Below, in pieces: positions 7,790 through 16,242 of a stretch of 64,000 nucleotides of DNA. The position numbers and the translations under genes were made by a program. The DNA is from an uncultured Oscillospiraceae bacterium (GTDB lineage: Bacteria > Bacillota > Clostridia > Oscillospirales > Acutalibacteraceae), in the NCBI GenBank assembly GCA_902492455.1, contig CABULH010000008.1, positions 62,001 through 126,000 of the forward strand, given 5' to 3'. Within the stretch, counting starts at the first letter, position 1. Every line of letters begins with the position of its first letter. The notes beneath the pieces were generated by a model, which saw only the letters and a program-made list of their open reading frames with translations, was not told the origin of the DNA and made no database searches.

Positions 7790-9832
7790 TTAAATAAAGC
7801 GGCGGACACTCCGCACGGCGTAGCGGGTCAGGCCCTTGGTGCCGGCGGCGTAGCCCTGCTCGTCCACCATGACGCTGGCGGCGCGGTATGCACCCCGGCG
7901 ATATTCTTCCGATACGCCGTCGTCCTCGTACAGGGTGCAGGAAACCGGACCCTGGCCGTAAGCCTGCAGTTCCAGCTGAAAAACCGTATTCTCCCCCACA
8001 AAGGGAAGGGGATCGGCCAGGGCCAGCAGGGTCCCCTCCCGAACATAGAGAGGCAGGCGGTCCAGCGGGCACTCCACAGGGATGAACCCGCCGCCCTCCA
8101 GCCGCTTTCCGGTGTAAAAGTCGTACCATCCCCCGGCGGGCAGATACACCCTTGTCCGCTCGGCACCGTGGATCACCGGCGCGGCCAGCAAACCGGAGCC
8201 GATCATATAGGTGTCATACAAATCCCGGGTGTTGGGATCCTCCGGCCAATCCATTACCAGCGGCCGTACCGGCGGCAGCCCCTGGAGATAATACCGGTAA
8301 AAGGCGGTGTAGAGGTGGGGGATCAGCCGCATCCGCAGCTGAAACAGCTCCCGACACAGGGCGGTCAGCCGCTCCTGATCGGGCAGCAGCTCTCCGGCGC
8401 AGTTGCGCTCGTAATCGTATTGTTTCCATGGCGGCGAGGGGATCATGAAACAGTTGATCACCGCTTGGGGGGACATGATCACCGCCTGAATCCGGCGGAG
8501 CAGCTCCTCTTCCGTGGTGGTTTGCCGCACCTCGGGGGACCACAGAAGACCGGACATGGCGGCGGAGGCCATACCCCGCACAAAATCGGTATGATCGTAC
8601 AAGTCGCTGTACAACACATATGGATAGGGCGCCGCCAGGGCGCCGGCATTGCGCACCTGGCCAAAGGTACGCCGGTTCCGCTTCTGATACGGGGCCAGCA
8701 TGGTCCGCTGATACAGCAGCCCGAAAACGGAATGCATCTGCATGCCGTCCATTCCAGAGGGAAAGGCGGTGAAATCGGGGAATCCCCAATTGCTGGTGAA
8801 GTCAGAGTTGTCGCATTCATCCAGCTTGAAGCCGTCCACGCCCTGTTCTGTCAGCGCGTCATGCCATCCGGCAAAAACATCGGCGGCTTCCTTGGTGGAG
8901 AAGTCGGGCACCAGGCCGTCCCAGACGAAGTAATCTCCCGCATGGGGTTTTAAATCCTGGTAAATTGGGCTGTCTGGATGGGCGTAAGGCTGCTCCCACA
9001 AATTGGGTTTAAAGCCCATTTTTTTCAATTCCTGCAAAAAAGCCTCGGGGTCCGGGAAACGGGAACGGTCCCAGACGTAAGTGCTGGAATAGGCATGAGT
9101 CTGCCAGCCCGGCTCCAGACCGAAGATGTCGCAGGGCACGCCGTCCTCCCGGATCTGCCGCGCCAGCGCCAGCAGCGCCTGTTGGTCGGCGTGCCAGTCC
9201 GCCCGGTAGAGGACGCCCAGCCCCCACAGCGGAGGCAGGGCGCCGCCGCCGCTGAACAGGTTATACCGGCAGACAGCGTCACGGAGATTTTCTCCGGCGA
9301 AGATGTACAAGTCCACTCCTTCCGCAGCCGGGATATCGATCAGCATATTGCCTGAGCCGTCCTTGATCTCCCAATGACCCACGGCGGTGCCGCCGCTCAT
9401 AAAGCCGGCTTTGTCCTGGGGACCGTCCACCTGTTTGCAGTTGCCGCAGTGGAAAGCGGCGTAGCGGGCGGTGTCCACCAGTATGCCGTAGCCTTTGGTG
9501 GAAACGTAAAAGGGAACCGGGGCGTGGCTGTCGCCGGTGTCCGAAGCCGGGTCGGAATTGGGCCGCAGCAGCTTTTTCTTCGCTGTCTGGCGGAAGGATT
9601 TCAGCTGCAGTCCCAGCCCGTAAATATCCTCGCCCGGCTCCAGGGGCAGTTCCAGTGTCAGGGAGCGGCGGGTCACGGCTTGCCGGATGTCGGACTCTGT
9701 GAAGGGCGCCGGACAGTCGGGCAGGGCGTTAAGAGATTCATACCGGATATCGGGGCGCAGCAGGGTCACGGGGGTGTGGCGTTCCGGCGTCCCTACGGTC
9801 AGGCGGTAAACACCGCTGGCCAGTTTTTCCAT
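7790..9832 (-). CDS. Glycoside hydrolase family 31 (alpha-glucosidase/alpha-xylosidase-like)
   Basis: The enzyme has 680 residues from the ATG at 9832 (MEKLASGVYR). It shows the GH31 N-terminal beta-sandwich with GEDIYGLGLQ, then the barrel: VPCDIFGLEPGWQ, FKPNLWEQPY and the nucleophile block FKLDECD (D338 in this numbering), and later the proximal C-terminal segment with PAGGWYDFYTGKRLEGG. There is no signal peptide, so it acts inside the cell. The start is supported by AAAGGA about 12 bases upstream; a longer reading to 9913 would pass through a perfect hairpin. GH31 enzymes retain configuration and hydrolyse alpha-linked glucose, xylose or related sugars; which one applies here is not clear. 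It lies between the LacI regulator and the DUF6259-like gene. Confidence 0.88.
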   Translation of the reverse strand: MEKLASGVYRLTVGTPERHTPVTLLRPDIRYESLNALPDCPAPFTESDIRQAVTRRSLTLELPLEPGEDIYGLGLQLKSFRQTAKKKLLRPNSDPASDTGDSHAPVPFYVSTKGYGILVDTARYAAFHCGNCKQVDGPQDKAGFMSGGTAVGHWEIKDGSGNMLIDIPAAEGVDLYIFAGENLRDAVCRYNLFSGGGALPPLWGLGVLYRADWHADQQALLALARQIREDGVPCDIFGLEPGWQTHAYSSTYVWDRSRFPDPEAFLQELKKMGFKPNLWEQPYAHPDSPIYQDLKPHAGDYFVWDGLVPDFSTKEAADVFAGWHDALTEQGVDGFKLDECDNSDFTSNWGFPDFTAFPSGMDGMQMHSVFGLLYQRTMLAPYQKRNRRTFGQVRNAGALAAPYPYVLYSDLYDHTDFVRGMASAAMSGLLWSPEVRQTTTEEELLRRIQAVIMSPQAVINCFMIPSPPWKQYDYERNCAGELLPDQERLTALCRELFQLRMRLIPHLYTAFYRYYLQGLPPVRPLVMDWPEDPNTRDLYDTYMIGSGLLAAPVIHGAERTRVYLPAGGWYDFYTGKRLEGGGFIPVECPLDRLPLYVREGTLLALADPLPFVGENTVFQLELQAYGQGPVSCTLYEDDGVSEEYRRGAYRAASVMVDEQGYAAGTKGLTRYAVRSVRRFI

Positions 9833-9855
9833 AAACAAATTCTGTCCTTTCCGGA

Positions 9856-9882
9856 TTTTATCTCCGCAGCGGGGAGATAAAA
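9856..9882 (-). promoter_or_regulatory. Perfect 10-bp inverted repeat just upstream of the GH31 ribosome-binding site
   Basis: Arms TTTTATCTCC and GGAGATAAAA flank a 7-nt loop; the stem ends 24 bases before the GH31 ATG and next to its AAAGGA site. It may be an RNA hairpin affecting translation or an mRNA processing point between lacI-type and GH31 genes. It lacks a T-run, so it is not a typical terminator. Confidence 0.45.
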
Positions 9883-9949
9883 TATGATAAAGATGGCGCG
9901 GCATGAAACACATCTTCCCTATGGTTCATACCGCGCCTTGGGTTGGTCC

Positions 9950-10951
9950 TTATGGGTGCGGCTCCACCTGGCGGATGGAGTTGCGCAGCAGCAGATAAGG
10001 CTTCACTTCGAGGGATACCGGCCGGGGAGGGGCCGCCGAATCATCCAACATCTTGTACAGCATATCCGCCATGCTTTTGCCGATATCCTCCATGGGGTGG
10101 GTCATGGCTGTGATGTTGAGAAGATCCAGCCAGGGACTGTCGTCATAGGCGATAAAGCTGATATCCCGGGAAATCTCCAACCCCTGGTTTTTGCAGGCTT
10201 TGAGGGCGCTGATGGTCATGGGGGAGTTGGAGGTGATGATGGCGGTGGCGTTATTGGAAACTATGGCTCCGGCGATGAGGGCGCTGGTATCGACACCAAA
10301 GGGCAGATCCAGGATGTGGGCGTACTCCGAAGAGAGGCCCCGTTCCTGAAAAGCCCGCATGTAGCCGGCGGTTTTCACCGGCATCTTTTCGTTGAAGCCG
10401 TATTCCGTGATCAGAATATTGCGGTGGCCCCGGTCCAGGAGATAGCTGGTGGCCAAGTAGCCGCCCATCTCGTCGTTGATCACCACCGTATTGAGATCGT
10501 CATACATTTTGCGGATCACCTGGACCACATGGATGCCGTTTTTCCGCATCACATCGTACAGATCCCGATTCCGTTCGGAAACAGGGATGCAGAAGACTCC
10601 TTCCACCCGGGAGGATATCAGGGATTCCAAGCATTCGCGCTCCTTGTCCGGATCCTCGTCGTTGTAGGTCAGCATCAGCCGGTAGCCCCGCAGCTTCATG
10701 TATTTTTCCATGCTTTTGGTGAGCTTGGTGTAAAACATGTTGTCCGCGTCGGAAAGCATCAGGCCGATGATGCCGCTTTTTTGATTCTTCAGACTGCGGG
10801 CGGAATAGTTGGGATAATACCCCAGCTCTTCTGCGGCCTTGAGAACTTTTTTTTTGGTCTCCGGGTTGATATATACGTCCTCCCGAAAGGCGCGGGATAC
10901 CGTTGCCTGAGACACATTCGCCAGGCGGGCGACGTCTTGACTGGTTACCAT
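9950..10951 (-). CDS. LacI-family transcriptional regulator
   Basis: The N-terminal helix-turn-helix reads VTSQDVARLANVSQATVSRAF and the hinge helix RSLKNQKSGIIGLML, followed by a periplasmic-binding-protein-like effector domain with FSEY-type strands such as ISFIAYDDSPW. About 333 residues. I use the ATG at 10951 because AAGGA lies ten bases upstream; the ATG at 10963 directly overlaps that site. Transcribed with the GH31 and DUF6259-like genes, it most likely controls this cluster and possibly the divergent glycan operon at 16.2 kb in response to a sugar. The operator was not identified with confidence. Confidence 0.92.
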   Translation of the reverse strand: MVTSQDVARLANVSQATVSRAFREDVYINPETKKKVLKAAEELGYYPNYSARSLKNQKSGIIGLMLSDADNMFYTKLTKSMEKYMKLRGYRLMLTYNDEDPDKERECLESLISSRVEGVFCIPVSERNRDLYDVMRKNGIHVVQVIRKMYDDLNTVVINDEMGGYLATSYLLDRGHRNILITEYGFNEKMPVKTAGYMRAFQERGLSSEYAHILDLPFGVDTSALIAGAIVSNNATAIITSNSPMTISALKACKNQGLEISRDISFIAYDDSPWLDLLNITAMTHPMEDIGKSMADMLYKMLDDSAAPPRPVSLEVKPYLLLRNSIRQVEPHP

Positions 10952-11068
10952 GGTTATATTCATCCTTTCGCTGGCGCCGGGATGCTTGGATCCTGCGAAC
11001 GATGCATGCGCTGCGGGTGATGCAGCTTATGCATACAGCGCGCCGCCCAGCGGTATTTCCTATCTTTA

Positions 11069-11096
11069 AGTATACTCGCGGATACCCGCCTGTCAA
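11069..11096 (-). promoter_or_regulatory. Sigma-A type promoter for the LacI-GH31-DUF6259 transcript
   Basis: Minus strand -35 TTGACA (11091-11096) and -10 TATACT (11069-11074) are separated by 16 bp, about 110 bases upstream of the regulator. The leader contains the short palindrome-like segment CTTATGCATAC near 11027, a possible operator. Confidence 0.7.
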
Positions 11097-11112
11097 TCGT
11101 TTCCAGCACAGG

Positions 11113-11143
11113 CCGGGACGAACGGCGATGCCGTCCGCCCCGG
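11113..11143 (-). terminator. GC-rich hairpin after the 1611-residue protein gene
   Basis: GGGCGGACGGC pairs with GCCGTTCGTCCC across a 3-base loop, with one bulge, 15 bases after the stop at 11158. There is no T-run on the minus strand, so termination efficiency is doubtful. Confidence 0.4.
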
Positions 11144-11157
11144 TCGGTTGGATTCGA

Positions 11158-14100
11158 TTAGGCTTTCCGGCGTTTCCGGCTGATCGCTAGGACCGCCGCT
11201 CCGCCTGCCGCGGCCATAGCCAGCGGCAGAACCGGCAGGGAATGTCCGGTGGAAGGAGTGGGATCGTCGGGGTTTTCCTCTCCCTCTGCGCTGAGATAGG
11301 TGGCGCAGACCATCACATTGGTAGCGTCGAAACTGATGTTGCCGTCAATGGGATCCAGCAGCACGGCGATGCGGTCGCCTTTTTTAACGTCCACCACGGC
11401 GCGCACCACCGTTTCCTTGCTGCCCATGGTTACATACTGGGCGTTGGTGGGATAAATCTTAGTGGTGCCCTTCAGGAAGGTGATGCCGGTCTTGGTTGGG
11501 GAATCGTTGGCGCTGTGGAGAATGCCGGCGGCGGAAATCTCCACCCGACCGTCCGCGGGGGCGACGAAGACCTTGGCCGGGAAGCCTTGGATGGAGGGAT
11601 GCATTTCCTGAGTTTTGATCATCAAATACTCGTATCCCGCGTCGCTGGGACCCTTGAACATATTCTCCGAGCGCACGAAAGCCAGCGACTTAAACGCCTT
11701 GTCCGCGGTATCCCAGAACATGAACTCCCAGTTGTTGTTGTTCTTTTTGCCCCAGGCATCGGGAGAGATATCGATGGTAAAGGATTTGCCGGTCAGGGAA
11801 GTGCTGCCGCTCTCCACCTGGTCGTTGGAGGACAGATATTTGACGCTGGTGCCGAAGATCCAGCCCTCCCGGGCTTCTCCGGCGGAAGAGCCCACCAGAT
11901 AGATCATGGTATCCTTTTTCACATCCAGGGTGATGATGTGCTCGGTATTTCCCTCTGTGTTGAAGACGATGCTTTCCTCTCCGTCCACTTTCACCAGTTC
12001 ATTGTTCTGGAAAATCTGCATCCGCATGTCCGACGTGCCGTGGGTGATGACGGAAAGCTCCACCCGGCCGCCCACCGGGGCTTTGAAGGCATAGGTGGGC
12101 TTGCTGCCGTTCTCTCCGACGAAGAAGGATTCCGGACTGATGAAGAGCATCTCAGCCATCAGATCGGGGTCAAAAGCGTAGCGGTTCTGCTGCCAGCTGA
12201 TCGCGGCGCTGCCGTCGTACCAGGTCAGCTCCCGGTAGTTGTTGCCCAGCCGCTCCTTGTACATGTAATACCAGCCGTTGTTGTTCTGGGTACCCCATTT
12301 GGAGGCATCCGGCGCGTATATCTTGCCGGCGTAAGGATCATCCGGATTTACCGGCTGGTCGTCTCCTTCTACAGAGCCGTTGGTGGAGAGATACTTGACG
12401 CCGTAATCAATGAGCCAGCCTTCCCGGTTCTCACCGGCGTTGGAGGCGACGATATACAGCATGGTGTCTTTTTTCACCTCTACCGTCACCTTGTGGGTGG
12501 TGTTGCCGTCGGTGTTGAAGATCACCGTATCCTGACCGTCCACCTGCAGCAGCTCGTCATTTTTGAACAGCTGCATCCGGATATCCGGGGTGCCGTGGGT
12601 GGTGACGATGAATTCCACCTGACCGCCGATGGGGGCTTTGAAGGCGTAAACCGGCTTGCTGCCTTTTTCTCCAACGAAGAAGGAGCCCTGGCTGATAAAC
12701 AGCATCTCCCCCATCTCATCGGGATCGAAGGCGAAATTGTTCTTCTGCCAGTCGATGGCCGCGGAGGAATCCCGCCAGGTCAGTTCATTGTACAGCGAGC
12801 TGCCTTTCTTCTGATACATGAAGTACCAGCCGTTGTTGTTCTGCTTGCCCCAGTCCTTCATGTCGGGGGAGAAGGTTTTGCCGATATAGGGATCTTCCAC
12901 CACTGGCTCTTCTACTTCGCTGTTGGTGGACAGGTAGGTGACGGTCTGCTTCATATAGCCTTCCAGCGGCTGCGAACCCTCGGCGATGAAATAGAGCATG
13001 GTATTTTTCTTGACATCGGTTTCGATAACATAAGTCTGATAGGCGCCGCCTCCGGCCAGAAGGGTGACCTTGGTGTTATCTCCGGTCAGAGCCAGGGCTT
13101 CCTTGTTTTTCAGCACCTGCAGCGTCATGGTCCCCAACTCCCCGCCCTCCGACAGATCCGGCGTGGAGCGTTTGGCCTGCACGGTGATCCGTACCCGGCC
13201 GCCGATGGGGGCCTGGAAGGCTTTCACCGGATTATAATTGGCGGCGGCGTGGAAAACCTCCTTGCCGATAAAAAGGAACTGATAGGGATCACTGAGAGCG
13301 TACCGGTCGGCAATCCAGGCCTCTGCCGCGTCCGCAGCCTGGATAAAGGGCAGTTCCATATAGTCGCCGCCGGTTTTCTTCTGGTACAGATAAGACCAGC
13401 CGCCGACGTTCTGTTGGCCCCAGTTCTCCTGGGAATAATCTTCGGTAAACCGGTTGGCGGAAAATCCGGCGTAATCAATGCCCAAGGCCCGAGCCAGCAG
13501 AGTGGCGGCTTCCACACTTCCGGCGCCGTTGAGGAATCCGTCGGCGTCCGCCCATTGGGTGCGAACCCGCTCTTCCTGCGCCGCCACAGCGGTCAGATAG
13601 CCGTTGAGATCCACCAGAGGAACCTTTTTCGCCGCGGCGACCTCCCGAACTGCCGTCGCCAGCGCCGCTGCAGCGGTGTTTTTGCCGGTGTCGGTGAACA
13701 CGGGGGGAGGGGTAACCAGCAGAATTTTCTGCCCGGCGGTCAGAGCGGCGGTTACCAGTTCTTCGATTGCCGCCCGATTATCGGCGGCGGACAGGTTTTC
13801 GCCTTTGATTCCTGTCGCTTCAGGCATCAGGATCAGGGCTTTTTCAGTACCCAGATTTGCTGCGGCCGTTTTTAGGGTGTCAATAGAACTGTAGAGCGTT
13901 TCCCGACGGCCCCTCTGGTTGTTGTTATCCAGCAGCTGCGCCATGCTGCGGCGGGTGATCAAAGAGGTTCCGCCCACAGCGTTGCCGCCGCCCATCAGAA
14001 CAAAACCGTTGTTCAGCAGGCTTTTGACCTGTTCCAGGGTCACGGCGGTCCCGTCGGTGATAGAATCCTCCGGCTTTACCGTGGAGAACACCATGTCCGG

Positions 14101-15993
14101 CAGAACCTCCGCAGAGGTCACCTGATCCGGATTTTGAGAGAGCAGCAGACTGTCTGCCGTCTCCAGGCCCAGGTCTTTAATCAGGGTTTGGGCCAGCGCC
14201 AGATATCCCTGGCGGTTGGGGTGGATGGCATCCGGGCAGAACCAGTTGTTGTCGGCCCGGTTGGCATCCGCCGCGTAGGCGCTGAAATAATCCACGAACA
14301 GCAGATCCATTTCCTTAGCCAAGCCGCGGATTACCTGGGGATACCGGGCAGCGAAATAATCCCGCTGCGCGGCGTTGCCCCATTTGGAGGAAAAACCGTT
14401 GGCGGCGGCGATCACCGGGATGGCGCCGGACGCTTCGATTTTCTGAAATAGAGTTTTCAGGTTCTTATAGAAGGCCAGCGCGTCGTTGTCGCTGGCAAAG
14501 GAGTCGTTGGTGCCGATTTTGACGTACACCACATCCGGATGATAGGCGGCGATGTCCCGGTCGAAATCGATATTGCCGACCTTCCAGCCGCTGACAGCTG
14601 TGTTCACGACCCGGTCGTTGGAACGGCCCAGCTCGGTTTGCAGATATCCTTCAAAAATTTCGGTATAATTGCGGAATCCTTCGGAGGTGTTGCCGTCGTT
14701 GGCGGTGATGGAATCACCCACAAACAGCCAGGTCAGGGGCTTGGAGCGATCGGCCGTCATAGCCTGCAGCGCGGTGTAATCCGCCAGGGTTTTGTTCCAG
14801 TCTTTGGCGCTGCCTTCCACCCCGTCTGCGGGAAGAGAGGGCTGAGCCTCTTCTTCGCTATTGACGGAAAGGTATTTTACCCGGTAGTTAAAAATCCATC
14901 CGTCCCGGTTGGCGCCGGTGGTATAGCCCACCAGGTAAAGCATGGTGCCCTTTTTCACGTCCAAAGTCAGAGTGTGAGGGGTGTTGCCGTTGGTGTTGAA
15001 GGCGATGGCGTCCTGGCCATCCACCTGCAGCAGGGTGTCGTTTTGGAAAACCTGCATCCGGATCTGGTCGGTGCCGTGAGTTTCAAAATACAGTTCCACC
15101 CGGCCGCCTGCCGGCGCTTTGAAGGCGTAAACCGGCATGCCGCCGTTTTCACCGACAAAGAAGGACTGCTGATTGATGAAGAACATTTCCCCCATGGTGG
15201 TGGGATCGGATGCGTAAGCGTTTTGCTGCCAGCCGATCTCCGACGTGCTGTCGAAATAAGGCATCTCCGCATAGGCGGCACCTTTTTTATACATATAGTG
15301 CCAGCCGTTATTGTTTTGAATCCCCCACTTGTCCATGTCGGGACTCAGGATGTCCCCGGCAGCTATGCCGCCGCCCACAGAGAGGTATTTCACCCGGTAG
15401 TTGAAAATCCATCCGTCTCGGTTGGCGCCGGTGGTGTAGCCCACCAAGTAAAGCATGGTACCTTTTTTCACATCCAGAGTCAGGGTGTGAGGAGTGTTGC
15501 CGTTGGTGTTGAAAGCGATGGTATCCTGGCCGTCCACCTGCAGCAGGGTGTCATCCTGAAATACCTGCATCCGGATCTGGTCGGTGCCGTGGGTTTCAAA
15601 ATACAGCTCTACCTGTCCGCTGGCAGGGGCTTTGAAAGCATAAACCGGCATGCCGCCCCCTTCGCCAATGAAGAAGGACTGCTGGTTGATAAAAAACATT
15701 TCTCCCATGGCGGCGGGATCGGAGGCGAATGCGTTTTGCTGCCAGCCGATCTCCGATGTGCTGTCAAAAAAAGGCATTTCCGCGTAAGCAGTCCCTTTTT
15801 TATACATATAATACCAGCCGTTGTTATTCTGCTGTCCCCACTTATCCATGTCAGGGGCCAGGATGTCTCCGGCCTCCACCGCGCCGGTAGGAATCACCGC
15901 GCCGGTGAAAAGCAGCAGGGTTATGCAGAAGGTGGTGAGCAGGGATAACCCCGACCGCAGGGCGCGATGCATCGTTCTCCTTGGCTTTTGCAT
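11158..15993 (-). CDS. Giant secreted wall-anchored protein: six beta-rich repeats and SGNH-hydrolase domains
   Basis: The protein has 1611 residues. A signal peptide (positively charged start, then LLTTFCITLLLFTGAVIP) ends near residue 38. Repeats of about 165 residues begin DMDKWGQQNNNGWYYMYKK and contain FKAPxxGxVEL, THGTDxIRMQ and LDVKKxTMLY: copies 1 and 2 at about 43-380, copies 3-6 at about 855-1560. An SGNH hydrolase lies near 415-610 with GDSITAND (block I), GTNDS (block III) and DAIHPN (block V); a second, degenerate SGNH-like segment follows to about 850. The C-terminus (PSTG, hydrophobic stretch, then RKRRKA) is an LPXTG-like sorting signal. SGNH enzymes often de-esterify glycans; the repeats look like carbohydrate-binding beta-sandwiches, which is inference. 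AAAGGGG precedes the ATG. It sits between the regulator and the divergent glycan operon. Confidence 0.8.
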   Translation of the reverse strand: MQKPRRTMHRALRSGLSLLTTFCITLLLFTGAVIPTGAVEAGDILAPDMDKWGQQNNNGWYYMYKKGTAYAEMPFFDSTSEIGWQQNAFASDPAAMGEMFFINQQSFFIGEGGGMPVYAFKAPASGQVELYFETHGTDQIRMQVFQDDTLLQVDGQDTIAFNTNGNTPHTLTLDVKKGTMLYLVGYTTGANRDGWIFNYRVKYLSVGGGIAAGDILSPDMDKWGIQNNNGWHYMYKKGAAYAEMPYFDSTSEIGWQQNAYASDPTTMGEMFFINQQSFFVGENGGMPVYAFKAPAGGRVELYFETHGTDQIRMQVFQNDTLLQVDGQDAIAFNTNGNTPHTLTLDVKKGTMLYLVGYTTGANRDGWIFNYRVKYLSVNSEEEAQPSLPADGVEGSAKDWNKTLADYTALQAMTADRSKPLTWLFVGDSITANDGNTSEGFRNYTEIFEGYLQTELGRSNDRVVNTAVSGWKVGNIDFDRDIAAYHPDVVYVKIGTNDSFASDNDALAFYKNLKTLFQKIEASGAIPVIAAANGFSSKWGNAAQRDYFAARYPQVIRGLAKEMDLLFVDYFSAYAADANRADNNWFCPDAIHPNRQGYLALAQTLIKDLGLETADSLLLSQNPDQVTSAEVLPDMVFSTVKPEDSITDGTAVTLEQVKSLLNNGFVLMGGGNAVGGTSLITRRSMAQLLDNNNQRGRRETLYSSIDTLKTAAANLGTEKALILMPEATGIKGENLSAADNRAAIEELVTAALTAGQKILLVTPPPVFTDTGKNTAAAALATAVREVAAAKKVPLVDLNGYLTAVAAQEERVRTQWADADGFLNGAGSVEAATLLARALGIDYAGFSANRFTEDYSQENWGQQNVGGWSYLYQKKTGGDYMELPFIQAADAAEAWIADRYALSDPYQFLFIGKEVFHAAANYNPVKAFQAPIGGRVRITVQAKRSTPDLSEGGELGTMTLQVLKNKEALALTGDNTKVTLLAGGGAYQTYVIETDVKKNTMLYFIAEGSQPLEGYMKQTVTYLSTNSEVEEPVVEDPYIGKTFSPDMKDWGKQNNNGWYFMYQKKGSSLYNELTWRDSSAAIDWQKNNFAFDPDEMGEMLFISQGSFFVGEKGSKPVYAFKAPIGGQVEFIVTTHGTPDIRMQLFKNDELLQVDGQDTVIFNTDGNTTHKVTVEVKKDTMLYIVASNAGENREGWLIDYGVKYLSTNGSVEGDDQPVNPDDPYAGKIYAPDASKWGTQNNNGWYYMYKERLGNNYRELTWYDGSAAISWQQNRYAFDPDLMAEMLFISPESFFVGENGSKPTYAFKAPVGGRVELSVITHGTSDMRMQIFQNNELVKVDGEESIVFNTEGNTEHIITLDVKKDTMIYLVGSSAGEAREGWIFGTSVKYLSSNDQVESGSTSLTGKSFTIDISPDAWGKKNNNNWEFMFWDTADKAFKSLAFVRSENMFKGPSDAGYEYLMIKTQEMHPSIQGFPAKVFVAPADGRVEISAAGILHSANDSPTKTGITFLKGTTKIYPTNAQYVTMGSKETVVRAVVDVKKGDRIAVLLDPIDGNISFDATNVMVCATYLSAEGEENPDDPTPSTGHSLPVLPLAMAAAGGAAVLAISRKRRKA
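14866..15870 (-). repeat. Two near-identical tandem ~500-bp repeats encoding domains 1 and 2 of the giant protein
   Basis: The segments at about 15375-15870 and 14866-15362 encode almost the same residues and share long identical DNA stretches, pointing to a recent duplication. The other four copies (about 11.3-13.4 kb) are more diverged. Confidence 0.8.
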
Positions 15994-16059
15994 TGAATAA
16001 TTCCCCTTTCTAACCGAACATTGTCTATGATGCCATATGCATAAAATGACTTCGTATAC

Positions 16060-16088
16060 ATATTATCACATAAGGGCTTGCTTGGCAA
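16060..16088 (-). promoter_or_regulatory. Promoter for the 1611-residue secreted protein
   Basis: Minus strand -35 TTGCCA (16083-16088) and -10 TAATAT (16060-16065) with a 17-bp spacer, about 66 bases upstream of the ATG at 15993. It is divergent from the plus-strand promoter at 16172. Confidence 0.65.
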
Positions 16089-16171
16089 TAGGTCATTACG
16101 ACTAATAAGCAAAAATAAATTCGGCAAATATTACAAGTTATAATCCTGATATTGGATTTTTTGAAATCCTA

Positions 16172-16200
16172 TTGACAGCAAAAGGTGCGGCTGTTATAAT
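16172..16200 (+). promoter_or_regulatory. Consensus promoter of the glycan-import operon
   Basis: -35 TTGACA (16172-16177), 17-bp spacer and -10 TATAAT (16195-16200) match the sigma-A consensus exactly. Just downstream TGATTACGATTTCA (16202-16215) has a central CG with TGA/TCA ends, a weak candidate for a LacI-family operator; such a strong promoter would need a repressor. Confidence 0.85.
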
Positions 16201-16242
16201 GTGATTACGATTTCATATAAAATTCAGAAGGAATGGTGACGC

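Noticed and set aside
11242..13875. Long plus-strand open frame (877 codons) opposite the giant repeat protein
   Set aside because: No ribosome-binding site or family motif; it mirrors the codon pattern of the real minus-strand gene, which has signal peptide, repeats and SGNH motifs.
14539..15948. Long plus-strand open frame opposite repeats 1 and 2
   Set aside because: Its internal repetition is only the complement of the real repeats.
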